Shown in pieces: positions 26,054 to 35,900 of a stretch of DNA of 64,000 bases (its first letter is position 1; the number at the start of each line of letters is the position of its first letter). The translations under genes were made by a program, and so were the position numbers. The stretch lies in contig DIGF01000012.1 in the NCBI GenBank assembly GCA_002419505.1, positions 310,001 to 374,000 on the forward strand. Direction: 5' to 3'. The DNA comes from Caryophanales bacterium UBA5729. Lineage in GTDB: Bacteria; Bacillota_I; Bacilli_A; Izemoplasmatales; Hujiaoplasmataceae. The notes under the pieces were generated by a model. That model made no database searches. It saw only the letters and a program-made list of their open reading frames with translations, and was not told the DNA's origin.

Positions 26054-26545
26054 TTAATCCAGCATGTAATCCGATTTTTCCAAAACCACAACTGCATCGC
26101 AAAGAATTCCTTCTTCTCTGCCAACAAAACCTAAACCTTCAAAAGTTGTTGCTTTAATAGAAATTTGTTTTAAACTACAATTAAGAATTCCTGCTATATT
26201 TTCTCTCATATCTTTAATATAAGGTCTAATTTTCGGTTTTTCTAAAGCTACCATGGTATCTATATTTGAAATTTCATAGCCTTGAGCGCTAACGTAATTA
26301 AAGACTTCTTTCAAAATTAATCCCGAATCATAATCTTTATACTTTGGATCATCATCAGGAAAAAATTTACCTAAATCTCCTAAAGCTAAAGCTCCCAAGA
26401 TTGCTTCTGCGATAACGTGTAATAAGCAATCTCCATCAGAGTATCCAACGCTACCTTTATAATGCGGTATTTCAATGCCCCCTAATATGAGTTTTTCGTT
26501 TTCTTTTAAAGGATGCACATCTTTTGAAATTCCAATCTTAATCAT
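26054..26545 (-). CDS. ispF: 2-C-methyl-D-erythritol 2,4-cyclodiphosphate synthase
   Basis: The 163-residue trimeric enzyme makes the cyclic diphosphate in the MEP isoprenoid route. The metal ligands are seen in SKDVHPL (Asp and His near residues 9 and 11) and the second His in DGDCLLHVIAEA. GDLGKFFPDDDPKY and the C-terminal KATTFEGLGFVGREEGI are typical. The usual SDAD reads SDGD, a mild divergence. It overlaps ispD by 4 nt and is the last gene of a four-gene operon. Confidence 0.95.
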   Translation of the reverse strand: MIKIGISKDVHPLKENEKLILGGIEIPHYKGSVGYSDGDCLLHVIAEAILGALALGDLGKFFPDDDPKYKDYDSGLILKEVFNYVSAQGYEISNIDTMVALEKPKIRPYIKDMRENIAGILNCSLKQISIKATTFEGLGFVGREEGILCDAVVVLEKSDYMLD

Positions 26546-27192
26546 AGTATTTCCTCCAATATTCTTAAGTCTAATTCTGTAGTTAGTTTTATATTAAACT
26601 CATTTCCCTCTAATATTATAACATCTTCACCTAATTCTTGCATATATAAACTTGCATCATCACTATAAGTATTGTCATTTTTAATGGCAGATTCATAGGC
26701 GTTGATTATTTTATTTGTCATGAAGGCTTGTGGTGTTTGCAACAGAACATATTCATCTCTATTTACATAACACTTAAGTTTATTAAACGCTTGTTTAGCA
26801 ATTGATTCTTTCACTTTCGCCGCCAAAACACAAGCATTTTCTCTAACTGTTTTTTTAATATTTTCAATATCTTTTTTATCAATAAAAGGTCTTGCTCCAT
26901 CATGGATTAAAACATACTTGTTGCTAATTTTCTTTAAACCATTATAAACACTTTCTTGTCTTGTAATACCGCCAAGAGTTATTTTCACATCTTTTCCTAT
27001 CATTAATTCCTTGACATGAGTAAGATCTCTTTCATTTGTAACTACGATTATTTCTGAAAATGAAGAATCCTTTAAAAAATAATCCACAGAAAACTCTAAG
27101 ATAGTTCTTTGTTTAATTTCATAAAAAACTTTGTTATATCCCAAATTTAATCTTGTGCCTCTTCCCGCAGCTAGAATAATCACAGAGTACAT
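26542..27192 (-). CDS. ispD: 2-C-methyl-D-erythritol 4-phosphate cytidylyltransferase
   Basis: The 216-residue nucleotidyltransferase makes CDP-methylerythritol in the MEP pathway. It has the N-terminal ILAAGRGTRLNLGYNKVF loop, LIHDGARPFIDKKDIE, the VKESIAKQ segment and the LLQTPQAF motif. It begins 3 nt after the stop of the degenerate GGDEF gene and overlaps ispF, so all four genes from 30732 to 26054 can be one transcript. The presence of IspD and IspF shows a MEP rather than mevalonate route. Confidence 0.95.
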   Translation of the reverse strand: MYSVIILAAGRGTRLNLGYNKVFYEIKQRTILEFSVDYFLKDSSFSEIIVVTNERDLTHVKELMIGKDVKITLGGITRQESVYNGLKKISNKYVLIHDGARPFIDKKDIENIKKTVRENACVLAAKVKESIAKQAFNKLKCYVNRDEYVLLQTPQAFMTNKIINAYESAIKNDNTYSDDASLYMQELGEDVIILEGNEFNIKLTTELDLRILEEIL

Positions 27193-27195
27193 AAA

Positions 27196-28368
27196 CTAAC
27201 CTCCAAAGATTGAATAGTTTTGTTTGTTATTTCTAATCGCTTCTTCAAGCGCTTTGTTGCTTAAACTTATAAATTCACTAATATCGGTATTATCCCAAGG
27301 ATCATTCTTAATAATTCCGATATTCGGATAAACAATTTGCAATATTCCGCCGATGTTTATCCGCACATTTATCAAATCGCCTCCGCTGACTAAGGCGCGA
27401 TGTAAATTCGCATATCTTTGTTCATCCGTTATGAGAATAGCAAATTGAATTCCGGTTATTCTAAAAATAGTATTATTCTCTCTAGCAAAATGATAACGCA
27501 TTTGTTTAATATACTCTGCAATCATTAAATTTCCCACGTCCCTTCCAAACCTCTTGTTAATATCTGGAACGTTAGTTAAATGCATCATAGCTAAATAAAA
27601 TGGCTTCTTATCTTTTCTCATTTGCGATATCGTATTTGTCAATTCATCCTCATTTGGAAGAGAATCAACAATTTGAATTGAAGTTTCAGGGTAAATTTTT
27701 ATATCTAATTTCGTAATAGTAGATATCAGGTAATCTTTGTTATCGTGTGTAAATAACTTGCCTTTTTCTTCAACCCAAGTATACGAAGGTCCGATTTTTA
27801 ACCGATATTTATGTAATAAATCAGGTAACTTTCTGCTAACTTTTTTTACGGTTTGTAAATAAGAACTTTGATCTTCAGAATGAATGTAACTCTGATATTT
27901 ATCCATTGATAACTGAGGATTATCTAACAGAAGAAATCTAGATATTTCTTCTGTTAAAAAAAGACCATTCATATCCTCGTCATAAAAGATCAAACCCTCT
28001 CTTAACAAACCGATGGTGTTAATAAATCGCTTTCTTAGAAGTTCTGAAGTATCTTTAGTATGTTCAAGCTCTTTCTCTAATTCAAAGAAATCATAGTCAG
28101 TTAAATTTTGTGTAATCTTTATCTTGTTTTTGAAAGAAACTGCCAAAACAATAAGGATTATATAAATCAAATATTGACTTAACTCTCTGAGTTCTATCTC
28201 ATCTAGAAAACTAATAGCTCCCGAAAAAAATTCAACCATAATAAACAAGGCTATGGTCAATATAATTAGAATAAGTTTCCATATCCTTAATTTCTTATAT
28301 AAAAATGTGCTTAGAAGAAATAATAAAATTATCGCTCCAAAAGATGCATAATATAGATAGTCGTTCAT
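27196..28368 (-). CDS. membrane protein with PAS-like and degenerate GGDEF domain
   Basis: The 390-residue protein has three hydrophobic segments (about 4-20, 29-50, 62-79), a charged linker (about 90-115), a PAS-like sensor region (about 115-225) and a GGDEF-fold region (about 235-385: FYLAMMHLTNVPDINKRFGR, then FRITGIQFAILI). The active-site GG[DE]EF is replaced by GIQF, so diguanylate cyclase activity is very unlikely. The layout resembles the N-terminal half of the c-di-AMP phosphodiesterase GdpP without the DHH/DHHA1 half. The ribosome site AGGAG overlaps the stop of the upstream gene, so they are coupled. Function unknown; a sensor or scaffold role is inferred. Confidence 0.8.
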   Translation of the reverse strand: MNDYLYYASFGAIILLFLLSTFLYKKLRIWKLILIILTIALFIMVEFFSGAISFLDEIELRELSQYLIYIILIVLAVSFKNKIKITQNLTDYDFFELEKELEHTKDTSELLRKRFINTIGLLREGLIFYDEDMNGLFLTEEISRFLLLDNPQLSMDKYQSYIHSEDQSSYLQTVKKVSRKLPDLLHKYRLKIGPSYTWVEEKGKLFTHDNKDYLISTITKLDIKIYPETSIQIVDSLPNEDELTNTISQMRKDKKPFYLAMMHLTNVPDINKRFGRDVGNLMIAEYIKQMRYHFARENNTIFRITGIQFAILITDEQRYANLHRALVSGGDLINVRINIGGILQIVYPNIGIIKNDPWDNTDISEFISLSNKALEEAIRNNKQNYSIFGG

Positions 28369-28377
28369 GATTGTCTC

Positions 28378-30732
28378 CTATTTTTTCTTAATACTAGTTC
28401 TAACATAGATTATTGGATAAAAATATGTCATGAAAATACCGAAAAAGAATAAACTGTAGAACACAGAAATATATCTATCTCCGGCGATGTAGGTTCCGCC
28501 TAAAATGACTAAAAATATGAAACCCCAAATAAACGTTAGCCCATTGGTAATAATCTTAAAAAGCTTTGTGTTTCTATAATCGATGCTCATATCAAAATTA
28601 TGATAAAGATATACTACTGGTTGATTTATAAAAACAGATAACATTAAAATTAGAATTATAACGCCTAAGAAAATTTCGTCTGAATACATGTGATTAAAGC
28701 CAACTAAAAAGATAGATAATATCGTATAAACTAATAAAATTGCATTTAAAACTAATTCAAACCAGCTAGTTCTCTCATATATTTTAAATTTTATAATACT
28801 AATTATAATGGTTAAAACCAATGCGAAGGGGAATATAAAAATATTGGGATAGAAATTACTCAAAAAACTAGCCATTGCATAAATTAATAAATGAGCGAAT
28901 AACAATTTAACGCCTTGAAATTTGTATTTTGAATTAATATAATCTTCTGCCTTAAATTCTTGATAATCATCTAGATTAAAAGCTTTCACAGCCGAGAAGA
29001 GCAAATCAATGTTTCCTTGATATTTAAGCGATCCCGAATCTAGAACTTCTTTAAATGAAGTCTTTTTAAGCAATAAATTAGCTAGTTTATCATTGGTTGT
29101 ATATATGTTTAAATCGGCATTGCCATGTTTACCGTGGTGAACTATTATATTTTTTCCTTTAGTTCTAATAAAATATATATGTTTTCCAATATGAAAATTG
29201 ACATGGATCTCTTTATTTCCAAAATATTGAAAATCATAATTGTGGCGAATCATCATCATGATTTCATCGTTATTGAAATATTGATATTCATCATCTTCTG
29301 TATCACCATAATACAGTTTGTCTTCGATTTTATCACCAAAAACAATACCTTGGCTAATTATTCCAAAAAACTTTGCTTCTGGTCTAATAAACTCCCCTCC
29401 GACAAATAAATTATCTAAGACTTGAATGTGTTCTATAGATTCAAGATCTATCATTTCATTAATCGATAGGTTTTTACGAACTTTTTCTTCGCGCAACATT
29501 GAAAGATGAGGTTTTGGTTTGCCAAGTTTAGCGGCTATCAAAAATTTTCTGATTTTCGGAAAATAAGCTTCGAGTTTTTTCATTACCATTTCTTTAGTTA
29601 TGGTTTTGTCTTCATCATAAGAAAAATCTAAACAAAGTAATCCTTCTTTTCTTCTTAAATCCTGACTAGTTTCAATAGTATAGTTATATAACCTTACAAG
29701 CTTAATATCATCATCTAAATCATTTTTAAAGTAGTAAAAACTGTCAGTAATTCCAATATCGGATAATTTAGAATTTAAAACTAAATATACTGTATTTATT
29801 CTTTTCTTCGTTTCTAAATTCGGATAGTAATTTTTAAAAATCTCTAAATCTTCTTCACAATTTAGAAAGTATTTATCATAAAAATTAAATGGGTTGTCAC
29901 TTATAAAATAATATTTTGCTTTAATTTTGTTATTTTCAGAATCAACAAGGTATTCTACTTCTTTTTTTTCATTAACCATGTATTTTTTAACAGAGGTTTT
30001 TACAAAAGCATTTGGATTAATTAACTTAATTCGTTCAACTAATTTTTCAGTAATTTCTTTATATGAATGTTTAATCGTATAAAAGTTTGACTCCAAGCCG
30101 GATAGATAATTGGAGAAAAAACTATATGCGTTCACTTTTTGCATTTCAAGTCCGTTAATAAAATCATTAACTAAAAACTCTTCCATTAAATCTTGACTAG
30201 AAAAATATTTTTCCAGTAATTCTTTTAAAGAGTAATCTCCCCATTCAATCATTAATGAGGTTAAAGTATAATCTTTGTTTTTTAACATATTTAAGTACTG
30301 TTCTAAATAATTCTTATAATGTCGATGTAAATCATCAAAAAAACGATGTATTTCTTTTCTGTTTTTAGGATAATGTCTAACTAAGTATATTCTAAACTGA
30401 TCTAAAGAATTAATTCTTTTTTTAATACTTCCGTCTTTATTGACAACATATTCGTGTTCTATTTGTTTATAATCAAGAGACTTTATCAATCCTAAATTAT
30501 CTAGATACTCATGTAAAAGTCCTGATTTGCTTAGCCCCGAAACTACATTATCTCTGTGATACTGAAATTTATAAGTTTTTTCGCCTTGTTTTAAGCTGAT
30601 TTTTTCATAATCACCATTGATTTGGGTTTGATCTTGAATAACTAAAACTTTTCTCATTTTTCGTGATAAGAACAAGGCCACAGTCATAGAATATAGGTCT
30701 TGTCCAACTACAATACAATCAAATTCTTTCAA
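28378..30732 (-). CDS. FAD-dependent oxidoreductase (CrtI-like) / SCP2-like / membrane fusion protein
   Basis: I read about 784 residues in three parts. Residues 1 to about 480 look like a phytoene desaturase-type flavoprotein, with an N-terminal Rossmann strand (FDCIVVGQDLYS), a long substrate region and a C-terminal FAD-site segment (LDNLFVGGEFIRPEAKFFGI). The first glycine motif is degenerate (GQDLYS for GxGxxG). Residues about 500-600 resemble an SCP2 sterol-carrier domain (NADLNIYTTNDKLANLLL, then SGSLKYQGNIDLLFSAV). The last 170 residues hold about six membrane helices. The start is TTG 30732, set by AAAGGTGG seven nt upstream; a TTG at 30750 lies inside that leader. Operon with a degenerate GGDEF gene, ispD and ispF suggests a lipid or isoprenoid substrate. 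Reaction unknown. Confidence 0.75.
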   Translation of the reverse strand: MKEFDCIVVGQDLYSMTVALFLSRKMRKVLVIQDQTQINGDYEKISLKQGEKTYKFQYHRDNVVSGLSKSGLLHEYLDNLGLIKSLDYKQIEHEYVVNKDGSIKKRINSLDQFRIYLVRHYPKNRKEIHRFFDDLHRHYKNYLEQYLNMLKNKDYTLTSLMIEWGDYSLKELLEKYFSSQDLMEEFLVNDFINGLEMQKVNAYSFFSNYLSGLESNFYTIKHSYKEITEKLVERIKLINPNAFVKTSVKKYMVNEKKEVEYLVDSENNKIKAKYYFISDNPFNFYDKYFLNCEEDLEIFKNYYPNLETKKRINTVYLVLNSKLSDIGITDSFYYFKNDLDDDIKLVRLYNYTIETSQDLRRKEGLLCLDFSYDEDKTITKEMVMKKLEAYFPKIRKFLIAAKLGKPKPHLSMLREEKVRKNLSINEMIDLESIEHIQVLDNLFVGGEFIRPEAKFFGIISQGIVFGDKIEDKLYYGDTEDDEYQYFNNDEIMMMIRHNYDFQYFGNKEIHVNFHIGKHIYFIRTKGKNIIVHHGKHGNADLNIYTTNDKLANLLLKKTSFKEVLDSGSLKYQGNIDLLFSAVKAFNLDDYQEFKAEDYINSKYKFQGVKLLFAHLLIYAMASFLSNFYPNIFIFPFALVLTIIISIIKFKIYERTSWFELVLNAILLVYTILSIFLVGFNHMYSDEIFLGVIILILMLSVFINQPVVYLYHNFDMSIDYRNTKLFKIITNGLTFIWGFIFLVILGGTYIAGDRYISVFYSLFFFGIFMTYFYPIIYVRTSIKKK

Positions 30733-30758
30733 GATTTCACCACCTTTCAATCAAACAA

Positions 30759-30767
30759 ATTATAACA
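30759..30767 (-). promoter_or_regulatory. extended -10 of the FAD/SCP2-ispDF operon
   Basis: The minus strand reads TATGTTATAAT, 26 nt before the TTG start at 30732. Confidence 0.6.
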
Positions 30768-30793
30768 TAAAGCTATACAAAATTCTATCAATC

Positions 30794-30821
30794 CAAAAAA
30801 ATAAAGCGCGTTGAGCGCTTT
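30794..30821 (-). terminator. terminator of cdaA
   Basis: AAAGCGC / GCGCTTT stem (30803-30809 with 30815-30821), GTTGA loop, then seven T on the minus strand. It separates cdaA from the operon downstream. Confidence 0.85.
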
Positions 30822-31557
30822 AATTAATTTTTAAGAATTTTTCAAAGTACAAGTTAAGAGTTTCTCTGCTGATATTATATTCAATCTCTTTGTTTACGGT
30901 AATACTTACATTACCCGTTTCTTCAGAAACTATTATTGTAAATGCATCACTTTGTTCGCTAATTCCTATTGCTGCTCTATGTCTTGTTCCATAATGCATT
31001 GGTAAATCTGTGCGCTTAGAAGTTGGGTAATATGCCTTTGCACAAAGAATCTTATTTCCCCTGATAATCACTGCTCCATCATGTAAGGGTGCATTGGGAA
31101 TGAATATCGATGTTAGCAGTTCTTTAGAGACGTCGGCATTAAGCATTAAGGCTTTGTTAATTATCTTTGACAAATCGACCTTTCTTTCCACTGTTATCAG
31201 TGCGCCAATTCGGTGTCTAGAAAGATATTCTACTGATTGGTACAAATGATCAGCCAAATCGTTATTAACAACCATTTGCCTTTCTTTCGAGTTTTTAATC
31301 CCTGTCTTTTTAAACGCTTTTGCTATATCTTCATTAAATAGCATAAATAACAAATAAGGAACTGGAACAAAAACGAAAACTCTTAAGAAGACATTTAACG
31401 TTGAATCAACAATTAGAAAATATATTGTTAATCCGAACAAAAACAAGAATATTACTTTCGATATTCCGGCTTTAATAAAGGTTACCTTCGTTTCTAAAAT
31501 TAAAACAAAGACTGCGTATAGATATGTAATTGTAAGTAATAAACCATAATCGCCCAT
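30820..31557 (-). CDS. cdaA: diadenylate cyclase (c-di-AMP synthase, CdaA type)
   Basis: The 245-residue protein has three N-terminal membrane helices (about 5-22, 28-47, 52-72), then a DisA_N catalytic domain with the DGA motif (LHDGAVIIRG) and the RHR motif (YGTRHRAAIG). It makes c-di-AMP, an essential second messenger for potassium and osmotic control in Firmicutes and Mollicutes. In most Firmicutes cdaA is followed by cdaR (YbbR) and glmM; neither is here, and a terminator follows directly. The start has GAGGAG upstream and its own TTACAT-17-TATAAT promoter. Confidence 0.96.
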   Translation of the reverse strand: MGDYGLLLTITYLYAVFVLILETKVTFIKAGISKVIFLFLFGLTIYFLIVDSTLNVFLRVFVFVPVPYLLFMLFNEDIAKAFKKTGIKNSKERQMVVNNDLADHLYQSVEYLSRHRIGALITVERKVDLSKIINKALMLNADVSKELLTSIFIPNAPLHDGAVIIRGNKILCAKAYYPTSKRTDLPMHYGTRHRAAIGISEQSDAFTIIVSEETGNVSITVNKEIEYNISRETLNLYFEKFLKIN

Positions 31558-31576
31558 GTTAAACTCCTCTATATAG

Positions 31577-31605
31577 ATTATAAATCAATTTTATAATTTA
31601 TGTAA
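31577..31605 (-). promoter_or_regulatory. promoter of cdaA
   Basis: On the minus strand TTACAT (31600-31605), 17-nt spacer, TATAAT (31577-31582), 19 nt before the start at 31557. It could let cdaA be expressed apart from the upstream glycosylation operon. Confidence 0.6.
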
Positions 31606-31608
31606 CTA

Positions 31609-32073
31609 CTATTTTTCAATATCTGTCTTTTTAAAGACAATGTCTAAAGCAAAATAAGCTATTGGTATTAATAATGCAGATGCCAAGAATGGTGCAATTA
31701 ATTTTGCGGCCGGATATACTACATAATCAATGTTGAACCAATTAATTACAATAAAATCAAATAATTCTGCTAAAAGACTACTTATAACCAACCTAATTAA
31801 AAAAACTAAGATAACAATTGAAAATTGTATTGAAGACTTATTCTTAGGTTTAAAAGTAAAGTATGCATTAGCAAAATATGAGAAAACTGACGCTACAATA
31901 AATGCAATTGCGTTAGAAAAAAATGCGCTAGTAAAAAAACTTTCTATTCTATCGTTATAAAAAACAGTATAAACCAGTAAGTGAATTAATGTATTTAATA
32001 CCCCGATAATCCCGAAAGTTAAAAACTTTTTTGTTAAAAAGTTTGTTTTTATAAATATCCATAATTTATTCAA
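31609..32073 (-). CDS. GtrA/GtcA-family membrane protein (candidate flippase)
   Basis: The 154-residue protein has the four membrane helices of the GtrA family (about 17-37, 44-66, 80-102, 118-142), with the typical opening FLTFGIIGVLNTLIHLLVY and FSYFANAYFTFKPKN. GtrA/GtcA proteins are thought to flip polyprenyl-phosphate-linked sugars across the membrane. It overlaps the GT2 gene by 8 nt, and the two with yfhO form the classical three-part extracellular glycosylation set. Confidence 0.9.
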   Translation of the reverse strand: MNKLWIFIKTNFLTKKFLTFGIIGVLNTLIHLLVYTVFYNDRIESFFTSAFFSNAIAFIVASVFSYFANAYFTFKPKNKSSIQFSIVILVFLIRLVISSLLAELFDFIVINWFNIDYVVYPAAKLIAPFLASALLIPIAYFALDIVFKKTDIEK

Positions 32074-32992
32074 TATCTAAATCCTCCGAAGCAGCTTCCA
32101 CCAAGTAAATTGGACGATTGAGTATTTGTCTACGATTAGAATAAAGCAAATAAATAACAACATAAGCGAAAACGCTAATGACTAATACGAGTATTGCCAT
32201 ATGCAAACCCAAAATAAATCCTGTCAGATCAATTACGTTAGTAAAGTATAAAACAATATCTAAAGCAAGAAGTCCTAAACCTAAGAAAAAGTTTAAAACA
32301 GGTAAGACTAACAAAATGCTAGAAAATTGATTCATTCCATTAAAGGCGTATTTCACCAAAGATTTAAAACTCCAAGAACTTTTACCGTGTTTTCTAGGGA
32401 TAAAATCATATTCTATACATTTTCTCGGATATCCTACCCAAGAAAAAATACCTTTAATAAAACGATAATTGTCCTTTATTTTTAAAAATGCATCTACAAC
32501 TATTTTATCCATTAACTGATAATCTTTAGCTCCATTATCCAGAGGCTTTTCTGTATATGCATTATATATTTTGTAAAATAAATTAGCAAACAAAGTTCTT
32601 AATTTTGGCTCTCCTTTACGAGATTTGCTTTTTGTATATACAATCTTATAACCTTCTCTATAGTAAGAAATCATTTCAGGAATTAAGTATGGTGGTTGTT
32701 GGAGATCGCAGTCAATAATTATAATAAAATCCTTTTCTTTTGAACTAACCAAACCAGCATGCATAGCTGCTTCTTTACCAAAATTACGTGATAAAGAGAT
32801 ATATTTAACTGAACTGTCTATCTTACTTAATTTTAGAATTTCAACTAAAGTATTATCTTTTGAACCGTCATTAACGAATAATATATCAAATTCAATATCA
32901 TCATATTTTAGATATTTGATTGTTTCTTCATAAAATAAAGCAATATTCTTTTCTTCATTATACGCAGGAACGATTAACCTAGCTTTTTTCAT
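32066..32992 (-). CDS. polyprenyl-phosphate glycosyltransferase (GT2, CsbB/GtrB-like)
   Basis: The 308-residue enzyme has a GT-A domain with VPAYNEEKNI, VNDGSKDNT and the metal-site DCDLQQPP. The CsbB/GtrB-type GAKDYQLMDK and FIKGIFSWVGYPRK segments follow, and then two C-terminal membrane helices (about 228-249, 260-284). Relatives load a sugar (GlcNAc in Bacillus CsbB) onto undecaprenyl phosphate at the inner face. It is 4 nt from yfhO and overlaps the gtrA-like gene. The sugar cannot be deduced from sequence. Confidence 0.92.
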   Translation of the reverse strand: MKKARLIVPAYNEEKNIALFYEETIKYLKYDDIEFDILFVNDGSKDNTLVEILKLSKIDSSVKYISLSRNFGKEAAMHAGLVSSKEKDFIIIIDCDLQQPPYLIPEMISYYREGYKIVYTKSKSRKGEPKLRTLFANLFYKIYNAYTEKPLDNGAKDYQLMDKIVVDAFLKIKDNYRFIKGIFSWVGYPRKCIEYDFIPRKHGKSSWSFKSLVKYAFNGMNQFSSILLVLPVLNFFLGLGLLALDIVLYFTNVIDLTGFILGLHMAILVLVISVFAYVVIYLLYSNRRQILNRPIYLVEAASEDLDIE

Positions 32993-32996
32993 ATTA

Positions 32997-35900
32997 TCAT
33001 CCTCGTTTTTTATTTTTAATTATTAGTGGAGTAATGAAAATCAACGAATATATCGCCATTGAACCTAAAGTGATATAAAATCCTAAATCAAGATATTTTG
33101 GCACGAACTTCAATGTGACATCAATGCTATCTGTTCCTTTTGGAATGACTAACCCTAAGAAACCACCACTAACACTTATTGTATCATAAGTTTGTTCAGA
33201 TGTGAATTGCCAATCATCAGAATAAGCTATCGGTATCATTACAATTTGATCGGTTTCAAGCGAATTGACATTGTCATATTTCAAATTGATTCTGCCGTTT
33301 TTAATTTGCAGATATTGATTCGTGATATGGTCTTGAATTAATAGATCATCAATATTAATGCTATCTTCAACAAAATACCTTAACCTTAAACTATATAAAT
33401 CATAAAAACTATACATTCCGCTGGTCTTGTATATATAGATTTTATCCGGCTTTGTTTTGTAATAGTAATATCCATCTAATATTTCGTAAGAATCACCAAA
33501 TTCGTCCACAACAAAAAGCTTTTCAAAAGCTTTTTCAAGAGCCATATCAAATAAAATCATACCTTCTTCACTAGGTAATTCTATTTGCGATAAATCATAC
33601 TCTAAATAAGCGGCCATATCAATCGCTCTTTCAGCTCGCATTTTTAATATCGGTGCTGAATCAAGTAACTCTGTATCTTCTATATAGATTTTTACTGGTC
33701 TTTTCCAAAATTCGCACTTAACATGGAATGGAGCGCTAAATTCATCTTCTCCGAAGCCTAATTGATATACCTGACACATTTGTTTAGTTCCATCACTAAA
33801 TTCCATATGGACTTCGTTAAGCGCTTCTATTTTCATTGATGTATGGAAAAATTTAATGTACATTGCGCCAACAGTGAAATTAATATCTAAAGTTTCTTCA
33901 TCATATACATAGAATTGTCGTTCAATATCATCATAGATGCCAGTAGTGACAACACTTCCCGAGTAATATAAAGTTCGGTGTGGTGAAATTGTCGTTGATG
34001 TTCTAACGTCAGGGTTTTCTAAGTAGTTTAACTCAAATTCTGACATATCATAGTTTTTATCAGGATCAATAATCGCTGCCATTAAAAAAGCTTTTTGTCT
34101 AACTAACGCCGTACTTATATCACTTAGACTGTTTCCATAAATACCATCGGAATCACTTGAATTAAAGTAGGTGTCAAAAACTCTGAAACTTGACGAAAAT
34201 TTAATCTCATATAAACGATAATTGCCCTCTTCAGCTACTAAACTAAAATACTTTTCATCAAAAAGAAATTCATCTTGACTATTAACGAGTAAATATTTAT
34301 ATCCTAAAAAGTGATTAATATAATAACCAAAGTAATTCATCTTGCTTTTAGATTGGTACTCGTTACTATTAAACAACATCTTACTAATAGCGTTTGTTTC
34401 CGCATCTGTCCAAGAGTGAAAGATTTGGGTGTTTGTAGCAAAACTTGTCATTCTATTGAAATTTGTCTTCTCAACATTAAATCTGCTCATATCAACATAT
34501 ACTCGATAAAATTCATCTTTTTCCAGATTATCTTCTAAAAAGTCATTAATTTCGTGCATTGTTCTAAAAGCATCAATCTTATCGCTAATTGCGTATGGTC
34601 CTGAATAGATATATCCAATCGCAACTATAACCTCTATCCAAATAAACCATTTAATAACCGTGTATTTTTTTAGCCAACCAAATACCAGTAAGACAATTAG
34701 ATAAATTGCCGAAACTCCAATTAAAACCGCATCAGCTGTTAAAGTATCTTTTGCAGCATAATAGGTGTCAATATTTAATTTGGTAATATAGTAATAAAGT
34801 AAAAATCCTACCATAATTAATAGAAGTGAAATGATAAATGTTAGGTTTTTCATTTTAACTTTTTCAAAGCCAAATTTATCAAATACATGAGCTAAAGCCA
34901 TTACTTGAATTATTGGCAAGAGATTAATCCATCTAGTGTAAGGTTTGTCTAAAGTTCCAGAAAATAAATAAGAAAACAAAGGAAAAATCATAAAAATCAA
35001 AGCGATTAAAAAACTAATTTTATAAACTCTAGCAATCCGATCTTTCATGAAGAAAATATAAGACATATAGACAAATCCAATTACAGTTATATATAACGAA
35101 ATGTGCTCTAAACCATAATCATTCTCAAAACCATAGAAACCTATTGGTTTTTGTTCAGCGACGATTTTTGCAAGATAGCGAATATAAATAGCTGGTTGAA
35201 ATAGCTTTAACTCATAAGAGCCAATATTAATTACCCAGGCATTAAAGTTTGAAGAGGATCGATATGTTTCCTCAAGAATAAAAGTTATTGATGGCAGCAA
35301 TATAACTGTGCCCATAAGAACTCCTAGAATCAATAAGCCCAGGAAAATTAATCCATCTTTAATAAATCTAAAGAATTTGAAATCTTCTTGTTTAAAATAT
35401 TCAATCAAAAAAGCAAAAGCGACAAAAACAAGAACCATATAAGCTAAATAAAAATCATAAAAAACTATTGCCATCGCGAAAACAGGAACGATCCAAGCTT
35501 TCTTTTTAAGAAAATAATGAATGACTATTAGTGATAAAGGTAAATAAAAAATCATCGATAAAAATACTGGGAAGGCCATAAAACTTACCATGCCTCCACT
35601 TACTAAATAGAAAACGCTCATCCAAAAAATCGTTCTATTTTTCATTCCTTTTAAATGAAAATAATATGCTAAAGCCATAACGCCTATAAATATTTTAAAT
35701 AATTCAGTAATCGAATATGCTATTTCGGTTGGCATAATATAGCTTAAGATAAAAGTAATGAATGTAAATATATCTAGAGGGATATAATAAACATCAGAAA
35801 AAAACGAAGCCCCAAAATAATTGTTTAAATTGAACAATGATAAAGATCCGTCTTTGATTGACGCAATAAAATCCACCATTATCGTGTAATATTGAAGGAT

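Noticed and set aside
27196..28368. Active diguanylate cyclase
   Set aside because: The GG[DE]EF active-site motif is replaced by GIQF, which should abolish catalysis.
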